A stretch of DNA of 64,000 nucleotides from Bisporella sp. PMI_857 (Eukaryota > Ascomycota > Leotiomycetes > Helotiales > Helotiaceae). Every line of letters begins with the position of its first letter. Position 1 is the first letter of the stretch. The stretch is from contig JAJSPD010000053.1 of the NCBI GenBank assembly GCA_021307315.1, forward strand, positions 62,001 to 126,000, read 5' to 3'. A model generated the notes under the pieces. The model searched no databases. It was not told where the DNA came from and worked only from the letters and a program-made list of their open reading frames with translations. Below, one piece after another: positions 21,801 through 32,685 of this stretch. Both the position numbers and the translations under genes were made by a program.

Positions 21801-22343
21801 TGCGCCTGGCTCTTGACTTGTTGGTGGACGATAATTTAATAACAAAAGAGCTCTGCTACTACGCAACGAGATGCTAGTAGAAAAAAGTTAGTAATTCTAA
21901 GGCGACTTCGACCCCCACCCTGTAATCGCTATTTATCTTATTTCGTGGGTTATGAGTCTATTGTTAACAGCAAACCCCATACTCTATTCCCCCGCATATT
22001 ACCCCGCAATAGATCTGAGAAACAAAGGAAGGCTTCAGCAAACTTTTTCGGATCAATGGCATTATCCTATAGTTGGAACTATTTCGGCCTCACTTCACAA
22101 GTGGAGATAGGAATACTTCGTAATCGGACCAGCGGCCGCCTCGTACTCGGAAAAGCATGGTCCCGTTCATATTATCTCGGTAGATTTTGGTGATGCTTAT
22201 GACGATGTCGTTAAAGTCCACGTGTTTGAGAGAAGGAAATACTATATAAAGTGGTATATAAAAATTCCTTTCTTATTATTTTGGTTTTCTCCTCGTTATA
22301 AAACTGCTCCAGTGCGTTAGCTTCTGATTCGGAGGACATTACG
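21801..22343. other. Intergenic between divergent genes
   Basis: Shared upstream region of the GH43 pseudogene (minus) and the carboxylesterase (plus). ACTATATAAAG near 22240 is a possible core promoter element for the esterase. No other feature. Confidence 0.45.
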
Positions 22344-23570
22344 ATGAGATTTCTAACCCAAAGTGGGTACTTTCTAACTAATGCCTTCCTTGTGGCGGCA
22401 AATGGAACTGTTGTTAGCGTAAACACAGGCCCAGTGTTGTACCAGGGCATTCAAAATGCAACCTCTGGGTAAAGAATCATGTCCCCACTTCATCTGATTA
22501 TTCTTGGGTTGCTAATTCTTGAGAAGTATAAATGCATTCTATGGCATCAGATATGCAAAAGCACCAGTATTAGACCTACGCTGGAGACCTCCCGTTCCAC
22601 TATCAAAGAAAGATGTAGCCGGTTCTATCGTAAATGCGACCGTGCCTGGACCTTTTTGTATTCAGAGCTCCCCTCCGTGGCAGAGAGCACCTTCAAGAAC
22701 AACTGCAGAGAGTGAGGACTGTCTTCTTCTTGATATTTTGACTCCAAGCAATGGGAAAAAAAGACTTCCGGTCTTGGTGAACATTCATGGGGGAGGTAAG
22801 TAATTTTTTATCATGCCTTTCTGGAATACCTTCCAACTCCCATACAGGGTACGTATCAGGCGGAGCTGTCAGTGGTGACAGCATGGTCTTCCATTCCAAA
22901 GGCGGCATGATCTACGTCGCGATTCAATACCGACTTGGTCCTCTTGGTTTTCTTGCCGGAGACCACATCACAAAAGATGGGTCATGGAATGTAGGCTTGC
23001 TTGATCAGAGAGCTGCACTTGAGTGGATCCAAGACAACATTCATTACTTTGGCGGTGATCCGAGCAAGGTCACAATCACTGGTGGAAGTGCAGGCGGCAG
23101 TTCTGTTACAATGCATATGATTCTCTATGGAGGGAAAAAGCGCGCTGGATTTCGTGCGGCTGCGCCAAGTACTTTCCCTGAACTTGCGATTCACTGTGAT
23201 TAACGAGAACCTAACTTGAATAGAATTCCCGTGGTGGACACCAGTTTATCCACGTTCTGGGCTGAACACGCAATACCAACAGGTTTTATCCTCCTCTGGC
23301 TGCACAAGCCTTAGCTGCCTACGCAAGTTGTCAATTGCAGACCTCAAGAATGCCACGAGCACTGCCACGCAATTGGCGTACAATGCTGGTCAATTTGCCT
23401 ATGGCACTTTCTACTGGGGACCAAGCATTGATGGAGACATTATCCGCGACTATCCTCTGGAGGAGTTCAAGCGTGGACACTTCAGCAAGGTTCCCATCCT
23501 GACTGATCGAGAAGAATTTGAGGGCTTTTACTTCACCAGTCTTGGCTTGCGCACTCAAGAACAGCTGGTG
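22344..23570 (+). pseudogene. Type-B carboxylesterase, 3' end lost at an LTR
   Basis: Exons 22344-22468, 22524-22795, 22848-23168 and 23224-23570 join in phase through introns of 52-55 nt; the third intron has a CTAAC branch site. The start encodes a hydrophobic N-terminus (possible signal peptide) and GIRYAKAP follows the first intron. NIHGGG supplies the oxyanion hole and TITGGSAGGSS the nucleophile Ser. The reading stops being esterase at 23570, where the gypsy LTR begins. The catalytic His region (roughly the last third) is absent, so the product would be inactive. Expected role: hydrolysis of esters outside or inside the cell. No RIP-type stop is seen in the surviving part. Confidence 0.85.
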
Positions 23571-23773
23571 TGTAAGGTGCTGGAGTAGTGTGGCACAAGT
23601 CAACTGCAATTCTGATACAAGACTAATCTCTACCCTCTCTACTACGTCCCGAGTCCCCTACTTATACCCTCCGTACCCCTGGCGGCTCCCCACATGCCCA
23701 TACATGCCCAGCATCATGGCTCTTACCGAGCCGCTCCTTGCCCCTTTAGCACGTGACATCTTGGCACCTGACA
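23571..23773 (-). mobile_element. Gypsy LTR at a gene-gene breakpoint
   Basis: A 203-bp family C LTR in minus orientation. The flanks TGGTG and CAGCG differ, so no duplication exists. Esterase sequence ends at its left edge and NLR sequence starts at its right edge. This fits ectopic recombination between two LTR copies. Confidence 0.88.
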
Positions 23774-24544
23774 CAGCGTCGCTTTGTGCTATATAGCCTC
23801 GGTGGTTCCGGAAAAACTTAAGTTGCTTTGAAGTTTACGCAGAATTATTGCGAAAAGTACTAAATGCTATACTTACAAGCTCCGCTAACAATATCCAGTT
23901 ACTAGGGCATTTTTTGGATCGATTGCAGTACTATACAAGCAATCGAACAAGGATTCATTAAAATCGCTCAATTTTTCAGAACCGAAAAAGACATAAACGC
24001 GACACAGACATAGTTCTCAAACATCCCAGATAATTGGCTTCTTTTGCTCGATAACGCAGATGATACTTCGATTGACATTTCTCGATACTTTCCAAGCGGC
24101 GGACGAAGGACTATTGTAATAACTACCAGAAATCCCGAATGCAGAGTTCACCAGACTGTTGGTTCACATGAGTTTTCCGGGATAAAGACCGAAAAAGCTG
24201 TTACTCTGCTCCTTAAGCTCGTCGGCAAAGAAACAAAGTCTCAGCATGAGCATAAAGCTGCAAGAGATATCGTAGGTATTAGGCAACCTCGCTTTGGCCA
24301 TCGTCCAAGCTGGTGCCGCTATCCGGCAAAATTTATGCCGGCTCGAGGACTATTGTGCGTTGTATTAGCGTCGCCGGCAGGAACTTTTAAGCTATGCGCT
24401 ATTTCAAGCTAAATCTGATTATAAGTACACGGTTTACACAACTTGGGAAGTCTTTATTGATATGATTAAAAGCTTGGAAAGTGAAGCACCTGGCCGTGTT
24501 TTGGAACTTCTTCGAATATTCTGTTTCCTTTACTATAACGGAAT

Positions 24545-24712
24545 TGTGGAATCACTCTACCTGTGGCAGACCACGTAACGTTATACGTGGTATGCTTAGG
24601 TTGAATGTGATTGATTGTTGTAGTCTGTAAAGTGGGATGAGGATATACCCATCCCAGGTCACGTGATAGAATCACGCAATACTAGCTAACTAATCTAAAC
24701 TACGTACAAACA
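24545..24712. mobile_element. Solo LTR, family J copy 1
   Basis: 168 bp, TGTGGAATCAC..GTACAAACA. The perfect duplication GGAAT is at 24540-24544 and 24713-24717. A second copy is at 46204-46561. Confidence 0.92.
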
Positions 24713-24798
24713 GGAATATTCGAGGAAATTTTCAAGCAGGGCTGGCAGAACCTGGAAAGTGGGTCTGAGCTAGAGTATACAGCTTTAAGCCAGATTTG

Positions 24799-24917
24799 TG
24801 TCACGGTAGCTACGTGACCTATATATAGCGGAATAGGGAATTGACCTCTTGGTCAATTCAAGTGCCTTTTGGCCCGTTGGCGCAGCGGTAAAACCTATTC
24901 CCATTGCTGCCGTTACA
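24799..24917. mobile_element. 119-bp LTR or tRNA-like element, family K copy 1
   Basis: TG..CA ends (TGTCACGG..GCCGTTACA) and the perfect duplication ATTTG (24794-24798, 24918-24922). It contains TATATATAG and TTGGCGCAGCGGTA; the latter fits the tRNA box A consensus. No box B is seen. It may be a very short LTR or a tRNA-derived retroelement. A second copy of the same length lies at 47276-47394. Confidence 0.85.
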
Positions 24918-25583
24918 ATTTGTTGGTTATATAAAAGCGACTTATCGACATGGGATCTTTACACATTTCGAGAAGCAATGGTTCTTTTATCATTTTTCTC
25001 CTTAATTAAGATTAATGAGTTTAACAATTTTTCTCTCCACCCACTCGTTTATATGTGGGCTCGAGATCGATTGAATGCGGAAGAGCAAAGAAAGACGGCA
25101 GCTTTAACGGCGCTGATACTAGCAAATTCGATATCTTTTGGAAACAAGGCTTTTGACTTTATATATAGGAGATCTTTGTTATCGCATATTCTATGCTGCA
25201 TGAGACATCTCAAGCTCCAGAATGAAACTACACATAGCCAGGAAGAAGAAATCATAGTAGCTTCAAAATTTGCTCAAGTATATGTAGATTCCGGACAGTG
25301 GCGAAACGCATGTGAGCTTAGGGAAAAGGTGCTCGAGGCGAGGAAAAGAGCGCTTGGAGATGAGCATCCAGATACTTTAATGTCGATGAACAATCTTGCG
25401 TCAAGTTATAGCGATTTAGGTCGAATGCAAGAAACAATTGAGCTTAGAGAAAAAGTGCTCGAAGCGAGTGAAAGAACACTTGGTGAAAAGCACCCAAATA
25501 CTTTGTCGTCGATGAACAATCTTGCATCAAGTTATAGCGATCTAGGTCGAATGCAAGAAGCAGTTGAGCTTAGAGAAAAAGCA

Positions 25584-25760
25584 GTGTAGCCAGTAGTGTA
25601 TACCCCGTACATACAGCCGTATTTTTACCCTATAATACGTACGGCCGTACAGATTCTAGCTAAAAATACGTACAGAATAGCACCGCCGTAAAATAACTTA
25701 TATATAATACGTACAGCCGTAATACGGTATAATACGGCCGTACAACTTCACGTGACTTTA
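25584..25760 (+). repeat. Dispersed element, family I copy 1
   Basis: Similar to the minus strand of 10065-10246. It starts GCAGTGTAGCC within the last TPR unit of the NLR pseudogene, and its TAG provides the stop there. Repeated GTAATACGG-type motifs. No second terminus identified. Confidence 0.5.
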
Positions 25761-25886
25761 CGCTTCCAGCTTTATTTTCTACTTCTTTCTTTTACAGATT
25801 GCTTTTTTATATTTTTTAAATCAAACTTTTAAACTTAATACTAGAGCCGTAAACACTTTAATACTTTAATTACTTTTTACCGAAAG

Positions 25887-26107
25887 TGTCACGGCCCTGG
25901 CCTTTTCTCTTGGAGCTTGGCACCGGACACCCCGGAGCTCACTTATACTGGCCTCCGGCCAGTTCCTGTATATAGAGCGCTGCTTTCCTTCCCTTCTTCT
26001 GTCTTTAGCTTGTTCTCTTAGTTATAACAATTGATAGTTGTTCACACCTCTGAGTCCTTCCACCTGGATCTACGGATCGAGACCCCTGTTCAGCTTGAGT
26101 TGTTACA
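25887..26107 (+). mobile_element. LTR-like repeat, family G copy 2
   Basis: 221 bp with the same ends as 17977-18232 (TGTCACGGCCC..GTTGTTACA) and a 35-bp internal deletion. The flanks GAAAG and CTCAT do not match, so the insertion site was rearranged. Confidence 0.75.
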
Positions 26108-26239
26108 CTCATGTTTTAGAAATACTAGTTGTTAAATGGGTGACCGCCGCATCGATATCTTTGAAATGTGGTAGAGAGCACGAGTTCTGATCGATATTAC
26201 AATACCTCAATCCGCAAAAATGGTTTAGGCCAAACATCT

Positions 26240-26370
26240 CTTCTCAGCATAGGAGGGCGAAGACTCAACACCTGTATGCGGTGCCCTCTACGAACCTCCA
26301 GCCCCCTTGCACGACAATAAGCTCTGCTTCACTGTGCCTGGGAGTCTGCAGAGCCGAGATTGAGTCAATT
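26240..26370 (+). repeat. Dispersed repeat, family N copy 1
   Basis: About 130 bp closely similar to the complement of 51935-52070. Nature unknown; it lies in otherwise gene-free DNA. Confidence 0.55.
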
Positions 26371-27268
26371 ACAACTACGGTGGATGTTTTCTCTGACTCT
26401 ATCGATACCGCCACGTCAGAGTTTTCACCCTCCAACTTCGACATTTACGACAACAAAAGACGACAACTAAAAGACTGAAGGAGAAATACATAGGACGAAA
26501 AGCGAATAATTTGTCGATCATAACATCCGGCATACTATTGCAAGCTTGCAAGCTACGTAGGAGCCTGCTAGCAAAGTACAAATCCTCTTTTCCTCGACAT
26601 TCTTTCAGCGGACTTTCGACGTCGCTCTTTCAAATCGCACCTTTACTGGCTATGGAGAGCCTTCTTTTCGGTGAGCTTACAGCATCCCCAACGCTCTTTG
26701 CGGCACTAGAAGGCTGAGTCAGTGTGACATGACGGCTTTTGAGGAAGACGTAAGGAGGATAGCTGGGCGGAAAGGAAGCCAGGAGGCATAAAATAAACAC
26801 CGAGTGGCCCTGCTTGATCTCGTGTCAAGTGGTTTTTAGAGTTATTTTTCCTGACCGGATAGTACACACCAGGCTGGCGTTTGGTCAGTGTAGCGATGTG
26901 GAAACAAGGGCCAATTACCTACTAAGTACTGCGTCGAATGACTGTTTATTTGGGCACTATGCTGTTGATAGAGAGCAGGAGAATTAGGCCGGGATAGGGT
27001 GTACTATCTGAGGATTAGGTACTCGAGGCCCCTGGACAGGAGGACCCAGTAGTGTTACATAGTCACAGACTCATACAGCACGAATCAAATCAATCAATCA
27101 ATCTTCTCAGCATAGTCCGTTTCCTGACCCGTAACAACGGCGTATAAAAGAAATTAAGCCGCTTTGGAATGCAAAACAGCGTATTTTAGAGTACTATAAA
27201 GTGCCATTTTTGGCTGACCACTGCAGTAAAGAAGCAGCAGTGTGGGAAGTGCGAGCAAAGCCTTAGTC
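26371..27268. other. Intergenic, no recognised gene
   Basis: Short open frames without family resemblance. It is the region 3' of the F-box gene. No terminator or RNA gene identified. Confidence 0.45.
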
Positions 27269-29133
27269 TTAACCAGAAGTTGGTCCGTCCCCAAACATCT
27301 CAACGAAGAACGAGTAGTCGTTCTTCACCTTAGTAGTTGAGGCTATGCATCTTGTACCCAGCGAATTATCAAGCTCAATACACATTGCACGCTCCCCTAG
27401 GTAAATCCACTCTAGATTAGGGAAAATATTGAGGTATGTCTCAGCTTCCGCTCTCATGGTAGCTGCATGCCTCATTTCCCAAAAAGGCTCCCCTTGTTCT
27501 GCATTGAACAGTGGCCCCATATCTTCATCCGAAATCTCCCACAAGCTCACCCCTTGATATCCCAGATCGCCTTGAGTCGCAAATGTATCGACATAATAGC
27601 GTTCAGGAGTAGATAAATCGCCGAGCGCCTCGTATGTGTCACCTTGGAGCGCAAATTTTTTCAGCCGCGGTAAAACAGACAATGCCTCGCGTAATTCCTG
27701 GTGATTAACCTCCCAGCTTCGCCGCCAGCCAATCACGTTGCCACACATTATACAAAGTTGGCTGAGATTCTGCAATTTACCAATGAGTCGAAGACTTTCT
27801 GTTGGTATAGATAAGCATTCTTCGGGCCAAGCGATCCTAAGGGACGTGAGATTCGAAAACCCAGCCAGAAGTGGGAGGATTTCGATTTCTAGTGTTGTCG
27901 CGGAGAATCCACGGACGTTGTAGCCGAAATCGATTTTCGTTAACTGAGAATTGGCTAGTAAGAAACTCAGAGGTGGGTCGTGCATCACGAGTGTGCGTAA
28001 GGATCGAATACAACCACGGGACTTCACCGTTTGTCTTATGATACTATTCTCTATTCCGAGATAAGATACTGACAAGCTGACAAGTTTGGCGTTAAAAAAT
28101 GCATCTAGAATTGTGGAGTCTATTAGTGATAGAGTCCTCTGCAAACGTAAATGCCGTAAGTTGGGAAAAGTTGGTACGGGGCCAGGTGCGAAGGTATATT
28201 TTTCTGCCGGATTATAACAACACCACGTCAGAGTCTCGAGCGTAGGTGCACAGAGACGGAGGATGCTGGCAGTAAGGAGAGAATTTCCTGCATTCTCGTG
28301 GAATACCAAACCCCATTCCATGTGGAGGGTCCGTAATGGCCAGCCTCGTGCATCGTCCAGTAAATGAAGTCGAAAATCAAAGTCAACTTGAGAGCGGCAC
28401 TTGAGATGCCGGATGGACGACGCGGCAATAGCGCCGTAAAAGGATGGAGGAAGACTTGATGCGTCTTCCCAATCTAGATATTCGAGGTATGGTAGACTCT
28501 GGTGATGGCAGAGAATATTGACCACTTGGGGAAGATACACCTCTTCAACTGCTATGTTCGCAAGTTGCCATTTAGGCGACTGAGCCCTAGTAAGAGCGAT
28601 ATATGTTTCTTCATCAAGGTTGTGGTCGATTTCTGGTATGTCAAATCGTTGCCGTAAGATAGCTTGACTCGTTGATACTGTCATTTGTCGGATGCAGGCG
28701 CCCAAGGATGGAAAAGAAGTTGACCCGTTTTGACTGATTCTTTCAGCGGCTTCCCGGGCCAAAAGCTCAACAAGAGCCACGGAAGCATAGCTATAATCAA
28801 GATGAACGGTAGAAAATTGGCGGGACCTAGCGATTTGACGACAGTCGCTATTGACCTGCTCTCTCGGATTTTTGGGTCAGCAAACAAAATAGCTTTGTAA
28901 ATTTCCATTCCGAGAGTACATACTAGAGCCAGGTTTGACAGGGATGACGAAGAGATAGCTTCCGTTATTTTGGAGAGAATTTCGACAGGCAAGCTGAAAA
29001 GAGCTGAAGCAGATACTGGAGCTCGATTCTCCATTACGCGGTCAAATGTAAGTGATCGAGCAGAAACAAGATTGTTTTGAGACATGCCCCAGCGATCTGT
29101 TGGCCGGTTGAAAATATAGAAACTGCTCGACAT
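27269..29133 (-). CDS. F-box and LRR-like protein
   Basis: Exon 1 (29133-28924) and exon 2 (28855-27269) join across a 68-nt intron that starts GTATGT. The product is 598 residues without stops. An F-box lies near residues 30-60 (ALFSLPVEILSKITEAI), followed by DCRQIARSRQF and irregular leucine-rich segments to the end. F-box proteins recruit substrates to SCF ubiquitin ligases; the variable LRR part would choose the substrate. The start at 29133 was preferred over one at 29244 because the extra residues come from a short tandem repeat upstream. The gene looks intact. Confidence 0.85.
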
Positions 29134-29855
29134 GGTGATGCAATTTGCGCTTTGAAGATAGGTGGTTAGATGGGATGGGATAGGATAGGGTAGACTAGGC
29201 ACAATTGAAGCGGCCACAATTGAAGCGGCCACAGTTAGCGCCACGCTAAATCATTAACTCTGTCAGGAATCGGCTTACGTATGTAGGCCAAGGAGCTGAT
29301 TGGCTCGCGGTGGACAAAAAAAGCGGGACATTTTTATCCGAAATGCTCGTGAACATAGCAACCCCCTCTTTTCCCCATACAACCATACAAGCTCAAATGT
29401 AAAGCAACATTGCTAACCAAATGGCTAGAACTGGACCTCGTCGCAACCAATATACAGGGCCTGTACGACCTGTAACGCCTGTTTCACTTAGTATGCTCGT
29501 TGGCATCAGGTGTAAGATGTGTCGATTGTTGTTGTGTTCTAAGCTACGTGTCGCGAAGAGGTTGCAGAGGTCGGCAGGTCAGGTGGAGGTCCAACTGAGC
29601 TCAGTTGGACCTGCACAGACCACATTTAACACTCAATTTTTATTAAATTTCTTGGCAGGTCCAACTGAAGTATTCTGTAAACGTTTACTGTTAGTACAAT
29701 TAACTAGAGAGGTCATGTGCTCATGCACTTGAACGGGGGTCTAGAAAATCGCTTATTTTAGGTGATCGACATGGGGGGGTGATCGATATGGGGGTGCACG
29801 GACTTATTGCGAGTTGTGATAACGAAGTTCCACAATTCCGGTGATCCGTGTAACT
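29134..29855. other. Intergenic with repeats and possible transposon end
   Basis: A 15-bp direct repeat (CACAATTGAAGCGGC, twice) lies at about 29208-29237. At 29261-29300 there is a fragment of the family L LTR. Near 29760-29800, GTGATCGATATGGGGGTGCAC and a neighbour variant repeat; this may be a decayed transposon end. An open frame at 29421-29732 starts MARTGPRRN but loses any pattern after 30 residues. Confidence 0.4.
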
Positions 29856-30025
29856 TGTCACGTCCCGACCCTGGTCGAGCACGTGCCCTGTTGCCGAGCC
29901 ACTAGGGCTCCCTCATGTACATATAGCCTGCCTCCTCGAGCCCCTTTTCCTTCCTCAGCTTGATATTCTCGTATGATACCACCGTTGCCCTCTGTATCTG
30001 TAGATCCACAGCGCGTGTCGTGACA
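29856..30025 (+). mobile_element. LTR-like repeat, family H copy 1
   Basis: 170 bp from TGTCACGTCCCGACC to GTCGTGACA, matching 33652-33822. No target duplication: its right edge runs directly into a family G LTR. Confidence 0.75.
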
Positions 30026-30464
30026 GTAACAACTCAAGCTGAACAGGGATCTCGATCCGTAGATCTAGGTAGAAGGACTCAGAGGTGTGAACAACTATCA
30101 ATTGTTATAACTAAGAGAACAAGCTACAGGCAGAAGAAGGAAAGGAGAGTAGTGCTTTATATACAGGAGGCTGGCCAGGGGCCAGTGTAAGCGAGCCCTG
30201 TAGCAACAGGGGCCAAGCTCTACCGAGCTCTGCTGACAGAACGAGAAAATAATCAATGATAAGCAGGAGGAATTGGGGATGCCTTCAGGCTCTCTATTGT
30301 TATCTATATGTGTAATTATACAGAATTGTAGAAATGTGTGTGTGTGAAAAGTCTTCAGCGCTAGCGTGCTCCACTTAGTAGGAGACATGTCAGCTACCGA
30401 GATCTCAAATCCTGACATCTACGGCGTCTGGCGCCAAGCTCGAGATAGGGCCAGGGCCGTGACA
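30026..30464 (-). mobile_element. LTR-like repeat, family G copy 3, with nested LTR
   Basis: Inverted family G sequence. It ends at GGCCGTGACA and starts one base short (GTAACAAC), fused to the family H LTR. It is split by the 184-bp insertion at 30234-30417. The composite suggests recombination between H and G copies. Confidence 0.7.
30234..30417. mobile_element. Solo LTR, family R, nested in family G
   Basis: 184 bp with TGACAGAACG..AATCCTGACA ends. The duplication TCTGC/TCTAC (30229-30233, 30418-30422) has one transition. Same length and similar ends as family L, possibly a distant relative. Confidence 0.65.
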
Positions 30465-30533
30465 ATCCGGTGGATCACGTGAAAACTATTTACATGCATT
30501 TCAACATTTATATTAAGCAAGGAAGAATGAGAA

Positions 30534-30549
30534 GGGGGGGGGGGGGGGG
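30534..30549. repeat. G16 homopolymer
   Basis: Sixteen consecutive G residues in a purine-rich context (GAGAA before, AGAGGAGG after). The length may be unreliable in sequencing. Confidence 0.8.
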
Positions 30550-30709
30550 AGAGGAGGAAAGGGCGCGCGCAAAGGACGGGAGAGATATGATTAATGCAAT
30601 GATGCAAAAACTAAGGGGGAGTCCGACTGCTTACCCGATCCGGTCGCCGCCGCCCGCCCTTCTGCCGCGGGTGGACTCGCCAACGGGGTGGATGGCCCCG
30701 ACTAGACTA

Positions 30710-31169
30710 CAGTCCAACCTGGATATTTCAGAACTCTCGGTTCCATGCCTATATTCCGATATATAGAGGTTTCCGATGTAAAGAGGTATTATGTAAGCAA
30801 CAATATATTGATTCCTTGAAGCTATCCTCGGTAGTAAATACACCAAAATTGTCTGCAGTTCAACAAATCAAATGATTAAAGGCATCACTAGCCTTCCCTA
30901 ATTCTCAGCCCTAGAAAAATAAGCTCCAAGATCAGCTTGCCTAGCACTTTTCCACTCAAATTCGCGCTTTAGTACTGGTAATCTCGAATTAAATACCTGG
31001 CCCCATTCCAACTTTATATCAGAATGCACCAAAATTCCTGGTACTTCATTCCGATCCCGAAATAAAGAGGATTCCGATATACCCAGCCAAAAATCGAGCG
31101 TTCCATGCTATCTATCCGATATAAGGAGGTTTCCGATATAAGGAGTTCCGAAATATCCAGGTTCGACTG
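30710..31169 (-). mobile_element. Deletion derivative of a Tigger/pogo-type transposon
   Basis: Inverted ends CAGTCCAACCTGGATATTTC and, reversed, CAGTCGAACCTGGATATTTC are flanked by TA on both sides (30708-30709, 31170-31171). The 460 bp retain a piece coding for the extreme C-terminus of a transposase (FEWKSARQADLGAYFSRAEN, minus strand). The same region ends the longer remnant at 44610-45527. Non-autonomous. Confidence 0.82.
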
Positions 31170-31171
31170 TA

Positions 31172-32140
31172 CTTGTGTACAACTGACTTGTGCGCACAAG
31201 CCTGGTATTGTGTATAAACTCCGGGGTGCGTCCAAACGATTCGTATGTATTCACAGACTGTGCGTACGCCATTCTGTAGATAGATGTTGTCCGGTAAATA
31301 TAGTAACATTTCTGCGTAATTCTCTTCCAAAGTAACATCAGACCTGGTCCCGCAGCCGCAGTCGCCGCACCGGCAGCATAATCCGAGGTACGAGCATATC
31401 CTACTACTTTCTTACAAATACCAGTATTTACCCTTCTGCGTTCTGGAATCGATTGGGGGCATACGGGTCAGAGTCAATGAGCTGTGAGAATAGGTTAGCT
31501 TTCTCGTTGGTTTTCGAAGCACCTCTTTCATAGAATTTTATAAGATATAGGTCTTGCATTGTTAGAGTTGAGTAGACTAGAGCATAAATACAATACCCGT
31601 CAATCATAGCCATTTGGCCTCACAATTTAACAGAACGTAGCCGTTCTTGAATTTCTTAAGCGCTCAATTTATTAGCCCACCGTTCCCGTCTAGAAATGAA
31701 GAAAAGGGTGGTCTGCTCAAGTTGATAAGATATGAAAGTTTTGCAAAAAGAATTCTCTCAAATTTCGATATTTTCCTTTCAAGTATTATAAACAAAGATA
31801 GTGCACGATTTGAAGTTAGTTATGAAATCATCCTCTAGAGGAGCGGGAGAGGCGGGCGAGGAAACAGAATTGAAAGAGGACATAGACCGTGCAAGTGAGA
31901 ACAGAAATGCTGAATTCAAAAATCCGATAAATATCGTCATATTTTTTCTTCTATCTAAATGATTCAAGACGCTAAACTTCATTCTCTCTATTGCTAGTCC
32001 CCATCCTTTCAGTTGCAAATGCCAAAGTAACCAAGAACGCCAAACTCCAACGCCATCTTTTCCCAATGCCGCGAAAGCCCCCTCAGGTCCTATCATCCTC
32101 CACATAAGACCAGTTGCCGACCTGATTGTTTTCTTTGAGC
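31172..32140. other. Intergenic, no recognised gene
   Basis: Around 31340-31400 a short Ala/Gly-rich frame on the minus strand may be a gene scrap. Nothing else stands out. The 3' flank of the secreted-protein gene is included. Confidence 0.4.
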
Positions 32141-32685
32141 TCAGTCGAGCAAGAGGTCGGTCTCCGCAAATCTAGCGGCGAGATTCCCTTCTGTCTTGTC
32201 TTGCTCGGGAAAAGATCCGCCGATTTCATCCCTACCACCGACCTTTTTGGCGACCATTTTGCAAAACTCAACGGTACAGTAAGCGGTATATCTTCCGGCG
32301 TAATCAACACCATTTTTGGCTATCACTGCGGCTTTGCCGACCTTCTTGGCCGCGTTCACCCACCCTTCGGACTGTGATGCAGTCACCGCAGCGGCGGCAG
32401 TGGAACAGCAGATTCCGGTGCTGACGAACGCATGTTGTCCGAGTGGTTGGCCCATTTGGTTGCAAACATAGGCTCCTAATGTACAGGCTACCGCGCCGAA
32501 CTTGTAGCTGGTGGAATGTTAGCCTGAGGAGCTGTGAGCGCGGATTAAGGAACTTACGCTGCTTCAGGTCCCTTGTCGTTCCATTTGGTTCCAGCTGGTA
32601 AGGCATCAGCTACTGGTGCTGGTACGGCGGCTGTGAGTTGAGTGGTTGCCGTGAGGGCGAAGAGAATGGCAATGTTGAAACGCAT
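32141..32685 (-). CDS. Small secreted cysteine-containing protein
   Basis: Exon 1 (32685-32558) and exon 2 (32507-32141) join in phase across a 50-nt intron (GTAAGT..CACCAG). The 164-residue product starts with a clear signal peptide (MRFNIAILFALTATTQLTAA). The mature part has six cysteines, two of them adjacent in GICCST, and a run of Ala/Lys-rich helix. No known domain is recognised. Size, secretion signal and repeat-rich setting match the usual profile of fungal effector candidates, but no activity can be inferred. The frame is intact. Confidence 0.78.

Larger units (their letters stand above)
23774..25586 (+). pseudogene. NLR (NB-ARC plus TPR) pseudogene
   Basis: The NB-ARC part shows the P-loop LGGSGKT right after the LTR edge, Walker B WLLLLDNADD near 24050, and the TTRNPE motif near 24130. 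TPR units of 42 residues of the NNLASSYSDLGRMQEA type occur at 25280-25580. Such proteins are fungal STAND receptors tied to non-self response and cell death. The N-terminal effector domain is missing. Several stops (for example directly after the P-loop) look like Gln codons turned to TAA. Two solo LTRs (24545-24712, 24799-24917) interrupt it, and the reading resumes exactly after each when one duplication copy is ignored. The 3' end is cut by a family I repeat. Confidence 0.85.

Noticed and set aside
24870..24917. tRNA gene suggested by TTGGCGCAGCGGTA
   Set aside because: No cloverleaf can be drawn and no TTCGA-type box B follows; it belongs to the family K element.
27269..28780. F-box gene as two separate genes
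   Set aside because: A 68-nt intron with GTATGT joins the F-box exon to the LRR exon in phase and restores the conserved DCRQIARSRQF segment.
29421..29732. Frame beginning MARTGPRRNQ
   Set aside because: The first 20 residues look like a transposase or chromatin-protein start, but the rest is unstructured; too weak to call.
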